Positions 16,830 to 26,836 of a stretch of DNA of 64,000 nt are shown piece by piece. This DNA is from Paenibacillus sp. PK3_47. Its GTDB lineage: Bacteria; Bacillota; Bacilli; Paenibacillales; Paenibacillaceae. The DNA is taken from NCBI RefSeq assembly GCF_023520895.1, contig NZ_CP026029.1:2790001-2854000 (forward strand), in the 5' to 3' direction. A program made the translations under genes and the position numbers. Position 1 is the first letter of the stretch, and every line of letters starts with the position of its first letter. Below the pieces are notes generated by a model. The model did no database searches. It saw nothing but the letters and a program-made list of their open reading frames with translations, and had not been told where the DNA came from.

Positions 16830-17327
16830 AGGTTGTGCTGTCCCCTCCTCGGTGCCGTGCTGCCATATTCTATGAAGGAAGGCATGCGTCCGAATGGGAA
16901 CTTGCCCTTTTTTGCGGAAATGGGCTGCCCAACGTGTCAAAAGGCTGCGTTGTACATAAAATAAACGGAAGAGATTAAACTCTCTTTGCAACATCCCGTA
17001 AGGAGCCGATCCTTGGCGTGGATACAGTCATGCGCGGAGGAAATTCCTCCGCCTTTTTAATGCGGGTGAACAGGAGCGGCGGCCCTGAAAGTTCCGGTTC
17101 CTTCCGCCTTCTTTTGAGGAATAGCCGAAAGCTCCTACAACAACCCGGGTGTGTTTATTTGGACAAGCTCAAGCTTGTACAGGCGGGGGAAGCCGGTTCT
17201 TCCGGGGGACTTGCCTCATTTAACTTGCATTTTGCCTGCAAATAGGTTTTACTTAGTTTTGTTAATGGATATCATGATATAGAAATTAACGGTAATGTGA
17301 ACAATGCGTGAGAGGAAGTGTCCTTTA
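16830..17327. other. Intergenic region between divergent protease and rpoE genes
   Basis: About 500 bp without a supported gene. It holds the possible N-terminal extension of the protease (16830-16994), an orphan plus-strand hairpin with T-run (17034-17058), and an A+T-rich stretch from 17235 that should carry the rpoE promoter. Short open frames here (for example 17018-17245) show no codon bias or family resemblance. Confidence 0.5.
17034..17058 (+). terminator. Orphan terminator-like hairpin upstream of rpoE
   Basis: GCGGAGGAA / TTCCTCCGC near-perfect stem followed by CTTTTT on the plus strand. No plus-strand gene ends upstream of it (the neighbour is transcribed away), so it would end a short unannotated transcript or act as a leader attenuator. 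Confidence 0.6.
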
Positions 17328-17885
17328 GTGAGTACGCCACTCAATTTAAAGCTGGACCCTGAGAAAGTTAAAGAAATGCCTATGGTGGACCTGGCTTTCC
17401 TGGTGCTCAAAGCAGCCAACACACCTTATTATTACCGTGACCTGATGGTTGAAGTAGCCAAGCTGCGCGGTATGACCGAAGAACAAACCAACGATACGAT
17501 TGCACAGTTATATACCGAGATCAACATCGACGGGCGGTTTGCCTGTGTCGGAACCAATCTGTGGGGACTTAAGCGCTGGTATCCGCTGGAACGCTCTGAT
17601 GATCCGGTCGGCAATTCCAAACGTCCGCGGATTATTAACGATGAGGACGATGATCTGGAAGATGACGACTTCGCGGATGACGAAGAGAACTACGCTGCTG
17701 AGGAAGAGGATTTCGATGTCATCGATGAAGACCGTGACGACCTTTATTCCGACGACGACAGCGAAGAAGAAGTGGACGAAGATGTTGTTATCGATGATGA
17801 TGACATTGACGAAGATGATGAAGACAGCGATGAGGACTCCGAAGACGGGGATGCCGACAGTGACGATGAGGATGACGAATACTAG
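17328..17885 (+). CDS. rpoE: RNA polymerase delta subunit
   Basis: 185 residues with a GTG start at 17328, chosen because GAGGAAG lies 10 nt upstream; eight further in-frame codons upstream lack a ribosome site. Residues 10-85 are the globular HARE-HTH domain typical of RpoE (M-P-M-V-D-L-A-F-L-V-L-K, Y-Y-Y-R-D-L-M, I-N-I-D-G-R-F, L-W-G-L-K-R-W-Y-P). From about 105 to the end the chain is almost entirely Asp/Glu, the disordered polyanionic tail that displaces nucleic acid from core polymerase and speeds recycling. Gram-positive specific. Directly upstream of pyrG, as in B. subtilis. Confidence 0.96.
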   Translation: MSTPLNLKLDPEKVKEMPMVDLAFLVLKAANTPYYYRDLMVEVAKLRGMTEEQTNDTIAQLYTEINIDGRFACVGTNLWGLKRWYPLERSDDPVGNSKRPRIINDEDDDLEDDDFADDEENYAAEEEDFDVIDEDRDDLYSDDDSEEEVDEDVVIDDDDIDEDDEDSDEDSEDGDADSDDEDDEY

Positions 17886-17913
17886 AAACATGTGACAGGG
17901 CATAATTCGTCCC

Positions 17914-18017
17914 TTGACATGGGTATGATCGTCAGAGTAAACTATTGCATGGGCTTATAATGGAAGTTCATATTGTTTCTAAAATAAAAAGTGCCCCGGG
18001 TCTACGGGTGTCACTTT
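17914..18017 (+). promoter_or_regulatory. pyrG promoter and CTP-sensing attenuator (reiterative-transcription type)
   Basis: A sigma-A promoter reads TTGACA (17914-17919), 18 nt, TAAACT (17938-17943). Seven nt on, at 17951, the transcript would begin GGGC. About 36 nt later a hairpin AAAGTG-CCC...GGG-CACTTT with T-run (17987-18017) can terminate. In B. subtilis pyrG, low CTP stalls polymerase after GGG and extra G residues are added by slippage; the poly-G then pairs with the C-rich 5' arm of the terminator and prevents termination. All parts of that device (GGGC start, C-rich arm GCCCC at 17993-17997, terminator, no other gene between) are present here. Confidence 0.8.
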
Positions 18018-18170
18018 TTTGTTTTTTTAGATGGTTTTTTTGGTGTGATTTGATGTACGTTGCCTGTTATTTCCGGGCAGCAGCAGCAACTTTTAAGTTC
18101 CCCGTTTTGATGATGGAAAAAAGGGTTACGATAAGCAAAGCGTCGCCTGAATTTCTTGGACTTTATTTAG

Positions 18171-19790
<1,620 letters not shown>

Positions 19791-19824
19791 TTCGGTATAG
19801 AACCGGCCCGTATGGGTCTGCAGG

Positions 19825-19848
19825 AGCCTCCGTAAGGAGGCTTTTTTT
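19825..19848 (+). terminator. pyrG terminator
   Basis: AGCCTCC-GTAA-GGAGGCT stem-loop followed by seven T, 34 nt past the stop. Confidence 0.92.
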
Positions 19849-20010
19849 ATATAAAAATAATAAATTCCTCTTCCTTTCTGCACATCAATACATAATAATC
19901 CTGCACACTACATTCGTTATTAGATGAACTTTTCAATGAATATTCCCCTTTTTTCACCCCTCCTGAAGCAAGCCAGTATCTGGAATACATTTACGCAATT
20001 TATGCAATTA

Positions 20011-20039
20011 GCAGGATTTTGGCTGTTAAGCACGAATAA
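20011..20039 (+). promoter_or_regulatory. Candidate sigma-H promoter of spo0F
   Basis: GCAGGATTT, an 11-nt spacer, then CACGAATAA fits the sigma-H consensus (RnAGGAwww and RnnGAATww) except at the first -10 position. It lies 90 nt before the spo0F start. B. subtilis spo0F is also read from a sigma-H promoter during entry into sporulation. The rest of the 19849-20128 gap is A+T-rich with nothing else recognised. Confidence 0.55.
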
Positions 20040-20128
20040 TAGGTTTCGTATAGAATTAGTTGTTGGAAACCGTTAGCTGTGCGAGGGCGCGGTATAGACA
20101 ATCTGCCTTAAACCTGGGAGGGTATGAT

Positions 20129-20515
20129 ATGGAAAAGAAGAAAGTGTTAATTGTCGACGATCAGAACGGAATCCGGATTCTCCTTATGGAAGTATTTAAT
20201 AGTGAGGGGTATGCCACCTTTCAAGCAGCTAACGGTAAAATGGCACTGGAAATTGTCCACAAGGAATCCCCGGACCTGGTTCTGCTCGATATGAAGATCC
20301 CGGGAATGGACGGATTGGAAATTCTGAAGCATTTGAAAGAGATCGACCCTGCCATTAAGGTGATTATGATGACGGCCTACGGTGAACTGGATATGATCAA
20401 GGAAGCGACCAAGCTCGGGGCGCTGATGCATTTTACCAAGCCTTTTGATATCGATGAAATGCGGGTTGCCGTGAACATGCATCTACACAATAAGTCAGTG
20501 GATCAAATGAGATAG
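20129..20515 (+). CDS. spo0F: Sporulation phosphorelay response regulator Spo0F
   Basis: 128 residues; ATG at 20129 has GGGAGGG 6 nt upstream, while the frame's 23 earlier codons lack a site. Single receiver domain with no output domain: acidic pocket D10-D11, phospho-acceptor D54 ([11 protein letters not shown]), conserved Thr in M-M-T-A-Y-G, and the Lys in F-T-K-P-F-D-I-D-E. It accepts phosphate from sporulation kinases and passes it to Spo0B, then Spo0A. Size, sequence ([11 protein letters not shown]) and location between pyrG and fbaA all match Spo0F of B. subtilis. Confidence 0.95.
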   Translation: MEKKKVLIVDDQNGIRILLMEVFNSEGYATFQAANGKMALEIVHKESPDLVLLDMKIPGMDGLEILKHLKEIDPAIKVIMMTAYGELDMIKEATKLGALMHFTKPFDIDEMRVAVNMHLHNKSVDQMR

Positions 20516-20600
20516 CAGGGTTACAGGGAGTTTGAGGGAGTCCTGATGTGGACAATATAAAGAGGATAAGTCCGTTTGGGATATGGGCTGGATGAATATC

Positions 20601-20622
20601 GTCCCACCGGGACATTTTTTTA
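20601..20622 (+). terminator. spo0F terminator
   Basis: GTCCC-ACC-GGGAC stem-loop with ATTTTTTT, 85 nt past the spo0F stop and before the fbaA promoter region. Confidence 0.8.
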
Positions 20623-20721
20623 AGTATCCTATTTAGTATTTGACACAGGATGTGCTATAATAAGCCTGTATGTGATGTCGGCTTTTTATAAGCAACCCAA
20701 CATTTTAGGAGGATTGAAACC

Positions 20722-21576
20722 ATGCCATTAGTATCTATGACTGACATGTTGAACAAAGCACTTGAAGGAAAATATGCAGTAGGCCAGTACAACATCAACA
20801 ACCTGGAGTGGACTCAAGCGATTCTTGGTGCAGCAGAAGAAGAGAAGTCACCAGTAATCCTTGGCGTTTCCGAAGGCGCAGCCCGTCACATGGGCGGATT
20901 CTACACTGTTGTTAAGATGGTTGAAGGTCTTATCCATGATATGAAAATCACTGTTCCTGTTGCGATTCACCTGGATCATGGTTCCAGCTTTGACAAATGT
21001 AAAGAGGCAATTGATGCCGGATTTACATCTGTTATGATCGACGGATCCCACCACCCGATCGAAGAAAACATCGAAATGACTAAGAAAGTCGTTGAATATG
21101 CACACGCTAAAGGTGTTTCCGTAGAAGCAGAGGTTGGTACTGTCGGCGGACAGGAAGATGATGTTATCGGCGGCATTTCCTATGCTGACCTTGACGAGTG
21201 CGTACGCATTGTCAAAGAAACAGGCATCGACACCCTGGCTCCTGCACTTGGTTCCGTACACGGTCCTTACCACGGTGAGCCTAACCTCGGATTCAAAGAA
21301 ATGGAAGAAATCCGCGATGCTGTTCAGCTTCCGCTCGTTCTTCACGGCGGTACAGGTATTCCATTGCATGACATCCAGAAATCCATTTCCCTGGGAACTT
21401 CCAAAATCAACGTAAACACTGAGAACCAAATCGCATTTGCTAAAGTGGTTCGTGAAGTTTTGGCTGCTAAACCGGATGCTTACGATCCGCGTACATTCAT
21501 TGCACCAGGCCGTGAAGCGATCAAACAAACAGTTATCGGCAAAATCCGTGAATTCGGATCCAATAACAAAGCCTAA
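20722..21576 (+). CDS. fbaA: Class II fructose-bisphosphate aldolase
   Basis: 284 residues, ATG at 20722 with TAGGAGG 9 nt upstream. Zinc-dependent class II aldolase: H-L-D-H-G-S-S near residues 80-86 (catalytic Asp and zinc His), [13 protein letters not shown] near 133-145, zinc His in G-S-V-H-G-P-Y, and phosphate-binding H-G-G-T-G followed by K-I-N-V-N-T-E. It splits fructose 1,6-bisphosphate into dihydroxyacetone phosphate and glyceraldehyde 3-phosphate. Codon use is strongly biased to highly expressed codons. Gene order spo0F-fbaA-murA2 is as in B. subtilis. Confidence 0.97.
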   Translation: MPLVSMTDMLNKALEGKYAVGQYNINNLEWTQAILGAAEEEKSPVILGVSEGAARHMGGFYTVVKMVEGLIHDMKITVPVAIHLDHGSSFDKCKEAIDAGFTSVMIDGSHHPIEENIEMTKKVVEYAHAKGVSVEAEVGTVGGQEDDVIGGISYADLDECVRIVKETGIDTLAPALGSVHGPYHGEPNLGFKEMEEIRDAVQLPLVLHGGTGIPLHDIQKSISLGTSKINVNTENQIAFAKVVREVLAAKPDAYDPRTFIAPGREAIKQTVIGKIREFGSNNKA

Positions 21577-21751
21577 TTTCATTTCGCCTCTGGCGGACAA
21601 GCTATCTCTGCACGGATGCCGGGATAGGCTTCTTATGTGTATTTGCGCAGTTAATGTCTCCATTGCAGGACAGGCTGTTCATGCTGTCCAGTTGAATAGC
21701 CTTATATGGAAAGTACACCGCATAGCCGGTGTCTTTCCGTTTAATAAGCGG

Positions 21752-21796
21752 AAACGGGCGCCGTCCTTACAGGGGCGGTGCAGCCGTTTCTTTATG
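21752..21796 (+). terminator. Terminator between fbaA and murA
   Basis: AAACGG-CGCCG-CC / GG-GCGG-CCGTTT imperfect stem followed by CTTTA; it lies about 175 nt after fbaA. The gap between fbaA and it shows nothing else. Confidence 0.6.
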
Positions 21797-21869
21797 TCAT
21801 TACCACAAAAGACCACAGCAGGTATTGCCGGATAAGCTGCAATACACGTAGGGGGAACCAGATAAATTT

Positions 21870-23123
21870 ATGGAAAAGTTAATGATTGGCGGCGGACGTC
21901 CGCTTGAGGGCACAGTAACGATCAGCGGAGCGAAGAATAGTGCAATTGCGCTTATTCCCGCAGCTATTTTGGCTGAATCTGAAGTTGTCCTGGATAATTT
22001 GCCGTCTCTTAGTGATGTTGCTGTATACTCCGAAATTCTGGAAGATCTTGGCGGGACCGTTTCCTGGTCAGGCAGCCAGATGAGAATTGACCCCTCCCGT
22101 ATCGTATCGATCCCCATGCCTAATGGACCAGTCAAAAAACTCAGAGCTTCTTATTATATGATGGGAGCGCTTCTTGGAAGATTTAAAGAAGCGACAATAG
22201 GCCTGCCCGGCGGCTGTAATTTTGAGCCCCGTCCGATAGACCAGCATATCAAAGGTTTTGAAGCACTGGGAGCGACTGTAACAAATGATCATGGTTCTAT
22301 TCACTTGTATGCTAAAGAACTGCGGGGTGCGAAGATTTACTTAGACGTATCCAGCGTTGGTGCCACTATTAATATCATGCTTGCGGCTTCACGGGCCAAA
22401 GGCTCTACAATTATCGAAAATGCGGCTAAAGAGCCTGAGATTATAGATGTAGCTACCCTATTGAACTCTATGGGCGCTGTTATTAAAGGCGCCGGCACAG
22501 AAACTATCCGGATCGAAGGTGTTACGGAAATGCACGGCTGCCGTCACTCCATCATTCCTGACCGGATCCAAGCTGGAACATATATGATTGCCGCTGCGGC
22601 TACGCGGGGCAACGTGTTAATAGATAACGTCATTCCGAAGCATTTGGAGGCTTTAACCGCCAAGCTTCTGGAGATGGGTGTGGATATTGAAGAATTGGAT
22701 GAAAGTATCCGGGTGATCGGCAGAGCCAAATACGAGCATGTCGATGTCAAAGCGCTGGTGTACCCCGGTTTTGCCACTGATCTGCAATCTCCGATGACGA
22801 GCATGCTAACCCAGGCTGAAGGTGTTAGTGTACTTAGCGATTTTGTGTATAGCAACAGGTTCAAGCATGTACCTGAGCTTGTGCGTATGGGTGCTAAGAT
22901 CCGTGTAGAAGGACGTTCAGCTATTATTGAAGGCAGCAGGCTGAATGCCGCGAAGGTTAAAGCTGCTGATTTACGTGCAGGTGCAGCCCTGGTCATTGCC
23001 GGTTTAACCGTCGGGGAAGGAATTACCGAGGTTACAGGCGTGGAGTTTATCGACAGAGGGTACGACAATCTCGTACCGAATCTGCGCAGCCTGGGTGCTG
23101 AAGTCTGGCGCGAGAACGAGTAG
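21870..23123 (+). CDS. murA: UDP-N-acetylglucosamine 1-carboxyvinyltransferase (MurA2/MurZ type)
   Basis: 417 residues, ATG at 21870. EPSP-synthase fold enzyme that transfers enolpyruvate from phosphoenolpyruvate to UDP-GlcNAc, the first committed step of peptidoglycan synthesis. Visible are the N-terminal Lys-Asn pair (I-S-G-A-K-N-S-A, residues about 17-24), the catalytic C116 in L-P-G-G-C, followed by R-P-I-D-Q-H-I-K-G, and the late G-x-x-F-x-T-D-L-Q region near 305. The active Cys predicts fosfomycin sensitivity. Its place between fbaA and rho is that of the second MurA (murAB/murZ) of B. subtilis, so another murA is expected elsewhere in the genome. Confidence 0.94.
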   Translation: MEKLMIGGGRPLEGTVTISGAKNSAIALIPAAILAESEVVLDNLPSLSDVAVYSEILEDLGGTVSWSGSQMRIDPSRIVSIPMPNGPVKKLRASYYMMGALLGRFKEATIGLPGGCNFEPRPIDQHIKGFEALGATVTNDHGSIHLYAKELRGAKIYLDVSSVGATINIMLAASRAKGSTIIENAAKEPEIIDVATLLNSMGAVIKGAGTETIRIEGVTEMHGCRHSIIPDRIQAGTYMIAAAATRGNVLIDNVIPKHLEALTAKLLEMGVDIEELDESIRVIGRAKYEHVDVKALVYPGFATDLQSPMTSMLTQAEGVSVLSDFVYSNRFKHVPELVRMGAKIRVEGRSAIIEGSRLNAAKVKAADLRAGAALVIAGLTVGEGITEVTGVEFIDRGYDNLVPNLRSLGAEVWRENE

Positions 23124-23141
23124 GTGGCCGATTATCCTTTT

Positions 23142-23190
23142 GGAAGGAGTAAAATTTGCAGATTTTATGCATATCTCCTTCCATTTTGGG
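23142..23190 (+). terminator. Hairpin between murA and rho
   Basis: GGAAGGAG / CTCCTTCC stem with an A+T-rich 25-nt loop and then ATTTTG. It could be a weak terminator for murA or part of a leader upstream of rho; the T-run is short. Confidence 0.5.
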
Positions 23191-23283
23191 TAATGCTATC
23201 CTAATGAGTGTTTTGAGAGTCTCTTTTTTTGTGCTGCAAATTTGCTAGATGAACTTATATAAAATTGAATAGGTGGTTATTAC

Positions 23284-24642
23284 ATGGATCTTCAAATTTC
23301 CGACCTGGAAGAAATGAAGCTGACCGATCTGTATAAGCTGGCCAAAAAGTACCAGATTCCTTACTACGGACAGCTGAAGAAACGGGAGCTGATCTTTGCG
23401 ATTCTCCGCGCCCAGGCCGAGCAGAGCGGGCTTATGTTTATGGAGGGTGTTCTGGAGATACTGCCGGAAGGCTACGGTTTCCTGAGGCCGATCAACTATC
23501 TGCCCAGCCCGGAAGATATTTATATTTCGGCATCCCAAATCCGCAAATTTGATCTAAGAAGCGGAGATCTCGTATCCGGGAAATGCCGCACTCCCAAAGA
23601 GAATGAACGTTACTTCGGATTGCTTCAGGTGAACGCCGTTAACGGCGAGAATCCTGCCAGTGCAGCAGAGCGCCTGCATTTTCCGGCGCTGACACCTCTT
23701 TATCCGCAAGATAAGCTGCCGCTTGAAACATCCCCTACACATCTATCTACCCGAATAATGGATTTGCTCGCTCCCGTAGGACTGGGGCAGCGCGGTTTGA
23801 TCGTAGCACCTCCCAAAGCAGGGAAAACGCTCCTCTTAAAAGAAATCGCCAACAGCATTTCCACTAATAATCCCGAGATTGAATTGTTCGTACTTCTGAT
23901 TGATGAACGTCCTGAGGAAGTTACCGATATGCAGCGCTCTGTAAAAGGGGAAGTGGTTGCATCAACTTTTGATGAACTGCCGGAGAATCATATCAAGGTA
24001 GCGGAGCTTGTTCTGCAGCGGGCACTCCGTCTGGTGGAGCACAAAAAGGATGTTGTTATTCTGCTGGACAGCATTACCCGTCTCGCCAGAGCCTATAACC
24101 TGGTTGTGCCGCCATCTGGACGGACTCTGAGCGGAGGGATTGATCCGGCTGCGTTCCACCGGCCTAAGCGCTTCTTTGGTTCGGCGCGGAATGTGGAAGA
24201 AGGCGGAAGTCTGACGATTCTGGCGACAGCATTGATTGATACAGGTTCACGTATGGACGATATTATTTATGAAGAATTTAAAGGTACAGGAAATATGGAA
24301 CTTCATTTGGACCGCAAGCTGGCAGAACGCCGGATTTTCCCGGCTATCGACATCCGCCGTTCGGGTACTCGCCGCGAAGAGGTACTGCTGAGCAAAGAAG
24401 AGCTCGACACGATTTGGGCGATCCGCAAAAATATGAACGAATCCTACGACTTTGTGGAAGGATTCCTCAAAAAGCTGCGTGACAGTAAGACAAATGCTGA
24501 ATTCCTGGCATCTTTTGATGTTGCAGGAGGGAAGGACTCTTCCTCCGCAAGCGGTACAGCCAGTAATGGCGGAACCTCTAACAGCGGCTCATCTGCACGT
24601 CGTACTACGCGGCCGAAGGCTTCTTCTGTCCCTACAACCTGA
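23284..24642 (+). CDS. rho: Transcription termination factor Rho
   Basis: 452 residues, ATG at 23284 with AGGTGG upstream. Order of parts: N-terminal helical Rho-N (1-50), cold-shock-like RNA-binding domain (about 55-130, G-Y-G-F-L-R), then the RecA-type ATPase with Walker A P-P-K-A-G-K-T (about 177-183), Walker B V-V-I-L-L-D-S, Q-loop and R-loop (S-L-T-I-L-A-T-A). It is a hexameric RNA translocase that ends transcription. The last 35 residues form a Ser/Gly/Thr-rich basic tail that exceeds the usual length of about 420. Confidence 0.96.
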   Translation: MDLQISDLEEMKLTDLYKLAKKYQIPYYGQLKKRELIFAILRAQAEQSGLMFMEGVLEILPEGYGFLRPINYLPSPEDIYISASQIRKFDLRSGDLVSGKCRTPKENERYFGLLQVNAVNGENPASAAERLHFPALTPLYPQDKLPLETSPTHLSTRIMDLLAPVGLGQRGLIVAPPKAGKTLLLKEIANSISTNNPEIELFVLLIDERPEEVTDMQRSVKGEVVASTFDELPENHIKVAELVLQRALRLVEHKKDVVILLDSITRLARAYNLVVPPSGRTLSGGIDPAAFHRPKRFFGSARNVEEGGSLTILATALIDTGSRMDDIIYEEFKGTGNMELHLDRKLAERRIFPAIDIRRSGTRREEVLLSKEELDTIWAIRKNMNESYDFVEGFLKKLRDSKTNAEFLASFDVAGGKDSSSASGTASNGGTSNSGSSARRTTRPKASSVPTT

Positions 24643-24667
24643 GAATAGATAACAAGAGGAGAATAAC

Positions 24668-25945
24668 ATGTATTTGGTATATGCTGACGAGCAAGGAAAC
24701 GTATACGATCACCCCGAGCTGTACGGATTGGCCCGCAGCGGGGATATGATCGTTGAGATGCTGGAGGAAGAACTGATTCCGCTGCCGGAAGGAGCTACGC
24801 TGGTAGGTCTGCCAAGCACACGTGCGGTAGGCATGGATCCCGAAACTGGTGAAATGACGGCGCTGCCGGAGGGGTCGCAGGCTGTCGGAGCGCTGCTGCC
24901 GCAGGGCTTTACCCGGCTCTGCCTTCCTGGCTACGTCAAGACAGACAAGTCGTACAAGCTTCCGCTCTTCGGCTATTCGGCTGTAGTGTGGAAGGACGGG
25001 GGCTTTTATGTGGCTGCTGACCCGACGGATGATCCGGAGCAGTGGAATCCCTTGAACTGTGACAGGGATGATGTAGAAGCGGGCGTAGGGGATTTGACTG
25101 CCAAATATCCGGAGAACCGTCTTTACGGGCATTTGTCCAATTGTGCGCTGGGTTATGAGTGCTTGACCTCTTCCAATACATTCCTGGGGCGCTGGGAAGG
25201 CGGAGTGCCGGTTTCGTATTCCTGTAATGCCGGATGCTTTGGCTGTATTTCCGAACAACCGGATGACAGCGGCTTTGTATCCCCGCAGACACGGATGAAT
25301 TTCCGTCCTACGGTGAGCGAGATTACAGAGGTTATGCTCGAGCATCTCAAGACTCCGCAATCCATTATCAGCTTCGGTCAAGGCTGTGAGGGTGAACCTT
25401 CCACCCAGGCCAAACTGATTATTGAGTCGATCCGTGAAGTGCGTTCAATTACAGATATGGGCTATATCAATATCAATACGAACGCCGGTCTTAACGATCA
25501 TATCCGCAGCATTGTGGATGCAGGGCTTGATTTGATGCGGGTCAGCACCATCAGCGCTCTCGATGATCATTATAATGCGTACTACAAGCCGCGCGGATAT
25601 ACTCTGGCCAATGTGGAGAAGTCTTTGAAGTATGCTGCATCGCAAGGTGTGTACACCTCGATTAACTATTTGATTTTCCCTGGTGTAACCGACCGTGAGG
25701 AAGAGATCGAAGCAATGGTTGAGTTCGTCAGACGTACGGACCTGAAGCTGATCCAGATGCGTAACCTGAACATCGACCCCGAGAGCTATCTGGAATTGAT
25801 TCCTCCTGCACAAGGAGAGATCCTCGGAATGAAGACGATGCTTGAGATTTTCCGAGAAGAGCTGCCGGGTGTGGTGATTGGCTCATTTACGCATGTTCCG
25901 CCTGCAGAATTAGCCCGTGTTAAGCAGCGCCGGGTGAGCCTGTAG
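24668..25945 (+). CDS. Radical SAM protein of unknown function
   Basis: 425 residues, ATG at 24668 with AAGAGGAG 6 nt upstream. A [4Fe-4S]-S-adenosylmethionine motif C186-x3-C190-x2-C193 (C-N-A-G-C-F-G-C) sits in the middle. After it come a G-Q-G-C-E-G-E-P glycine-rich block (about 238-245) and a typical partial TIM barrel (I-N-I-N-T-N-A-G-L, L-M-R-V-S-T-I-S-A). The N-terminal 150 residues are a separate domain with no motif that I recognise. Substrate unknown. The gene sits between rho and rpmE; B. subtilis has no such gene there. It follows rho by 25 nt and is probably co-transcribed. Confidence 0.85.
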   Translation: MYLVYADEQGNVYDHPELYGLARSGDMIVEMLEEELIPLPEGATLVGLPSTRAVGMDPETGEMTALPEGSQAVGALLPQGFTRLCLPGYVKTDKSYKLPLFGYSAVVWKDGGFYVAADPTDDPEQWNPLNCDRDDVEAGVGDLTAKYPENRLYGHLSNCALGYECLTSSNTFLGRWEGGVPVSYSCNAGCFGCISEQPDDSGFVSPQTRMNFRPTVSEITEVMLEHLKTPQSIISFGQGCEGEPSTQAKLIIESIREVRSITDMGYININTNAGLNDHIRSIVDAGLDLMRVSTISALDDHYNAYYKPRGYTLANVEKSLKYAASQGVYTSINYLIFPGVTDREEEIEAMVEFVRRTDLKLIQMRNLNIDPESYLELIPPAQGEILGMKTMLEIFREELPGVVIGSFTHVPPAELARVKQRRVSL

Positions 25946-26067
25946 CCGGGCGGAGGTCCGTTAAATTTTAACATATTGCTCATTTTGTAATTCCGTGCTA
26001 ATATACTGTTGTGTGTTTAATAACTCTGGGTCCGCATGAGGCCTAGGGCATGAGAGGTGAAATTCAA

Positions 26068-26265
26068 ATGCAAGAAGCAATCCAACCGAAGTACAACATC
26101 ACTAAGGTAACTTGCGCATGTGGCAACACTTTCGAATCCGGATCTGTTAAACAAGAACTGCGCGTCGAAATTTGCTCCAACTGCCATCCATTCTTCACTG
26201 GTAAGCAGAAGTTCCTGGATGCTGGTGGTCGTGTCGATAGATTTAAGAAGAAATACGGTATCTAA
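26068..26265 (+). CDS. rpmE: Ribosomal protein L31 (zinc-binding form)
   Basis: 65 residues; ATG at 26068 chosen because GAGAGGTGA lies 8 nt upstream, placing six earlier in-frame codons outside the protein. The four-cysteine zinc site is present: C-A-C-G-N near residue 14-16 and C-S-N-C near 35-38, so this is the C+ form, normally replaced by a zinc-free paralogue under zinc starvation. Ends with [11 protein letters not shown], typical of L31. Binds the 50S central protuberance. Confidence 0.95.
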   Translation: MQEAIQPKYNITKVTCACGNTFESGSVKQELRVEICSNCHPFFTGKQKFLDAGGRVDRFKKKYGI

Positions 26266-26300
26266 TCAGACAAGCTCTTCTGCAGCTTAGTGATTGGATT

Positions 26301-26335
26301 AACCCTCCGGCTGTTTCTGCCGGAGGGTTTTTATT
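26301..26335 (+). terminator. rpmE terminator
   Basis: AACCCTCCGG / CCGGAGGGTT stem with short loop and TTTTT, 35 nt past the stop. Confidence 0.9.
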
Positions 26336-26425
26336 TTTACGGGGTTGTATAAGGTTTTGGCAAAGGACGGATGCCGTGGCTGTTCTTGGTGGGTTGATTT
26401 TTGTCGTTTACTGAGCTATACTTAT

Positions 26426-26702
26426 CTTCGCCGTGCTAGACGGGGAGGTAGCGGTGCCCTGTAACTCGCAATCCGCTGTAGCGAGGTTGAATTCCTGTTA
26501 GAGGTGCTGTCGATGTGAGGCCTGGTTCCTACGGGCTGTGTTGACGGTTGGGTCCTCCGCAATGAGTGCTTGTGAACCTGGTCAGGTCCGGAAGGAAGCA
26601 GCCATAAGCAAGTTTGCTCTTGTGCCGGAGGGTGGCCTAGCCCGAGCAGCTTCGTAGGGTTGCCGCTTGGATCGCAGCCATCAATAACAGGTGCACGGTT
26701 TA
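26426..26702 (+). ncRNA. ffs: Signal recognition particle RNA, long (Bacillus) type
   Basis: The 5' part CCGTGCTAGACGGGGAGGTA and GCGGTGCCCTGTAA form the Alu-type domain; the apical domain has the invariant GGTCAGGTCC and GGAAGGAAGCAGC loops (26579-26605), and the 3' end reads AGGTGCACGG. Total about 277 nt, the length of Gram-positive SRP RNA rather than the 114-nt form. It binds Ffh and targets membrane and secreted proteins. Boundaries are within a few nt. It precedes dnaX, as scr does in B. subtilis. Confidence 0.95.
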
Positions 26703-26719
26703 ACTTATCTATGATTAAT

Positions 26720-26753
26720 AAGCGTCTTTGCCACAAGCAAAGATGCTTTTTGT
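26720..26753 (+). terminator. SRP RNA terminator
   Basis: AAGC-TCTTTGC / GCAAAGA-GCTT stem with CACAA loop and TTTTTG. Confidence 0.85.
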
Positions 26754-26836
26754 TTTTGGTCAAAGTCTGGCTAATATAGTATAATAAATTAGCGACAAAT
26801 GCCGGAAAGCGGCAGCCTAAGAGAGGGTAATGCATA

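Noticed and set aside
20639..20660. TTGACA and TATAAT upstream of fbaA as a promoter
   Set aside because: The two boxes are only 10 nt apart, too close for one sigma-A promoter; the TATAAT may be real with a poor -35 further upstream.
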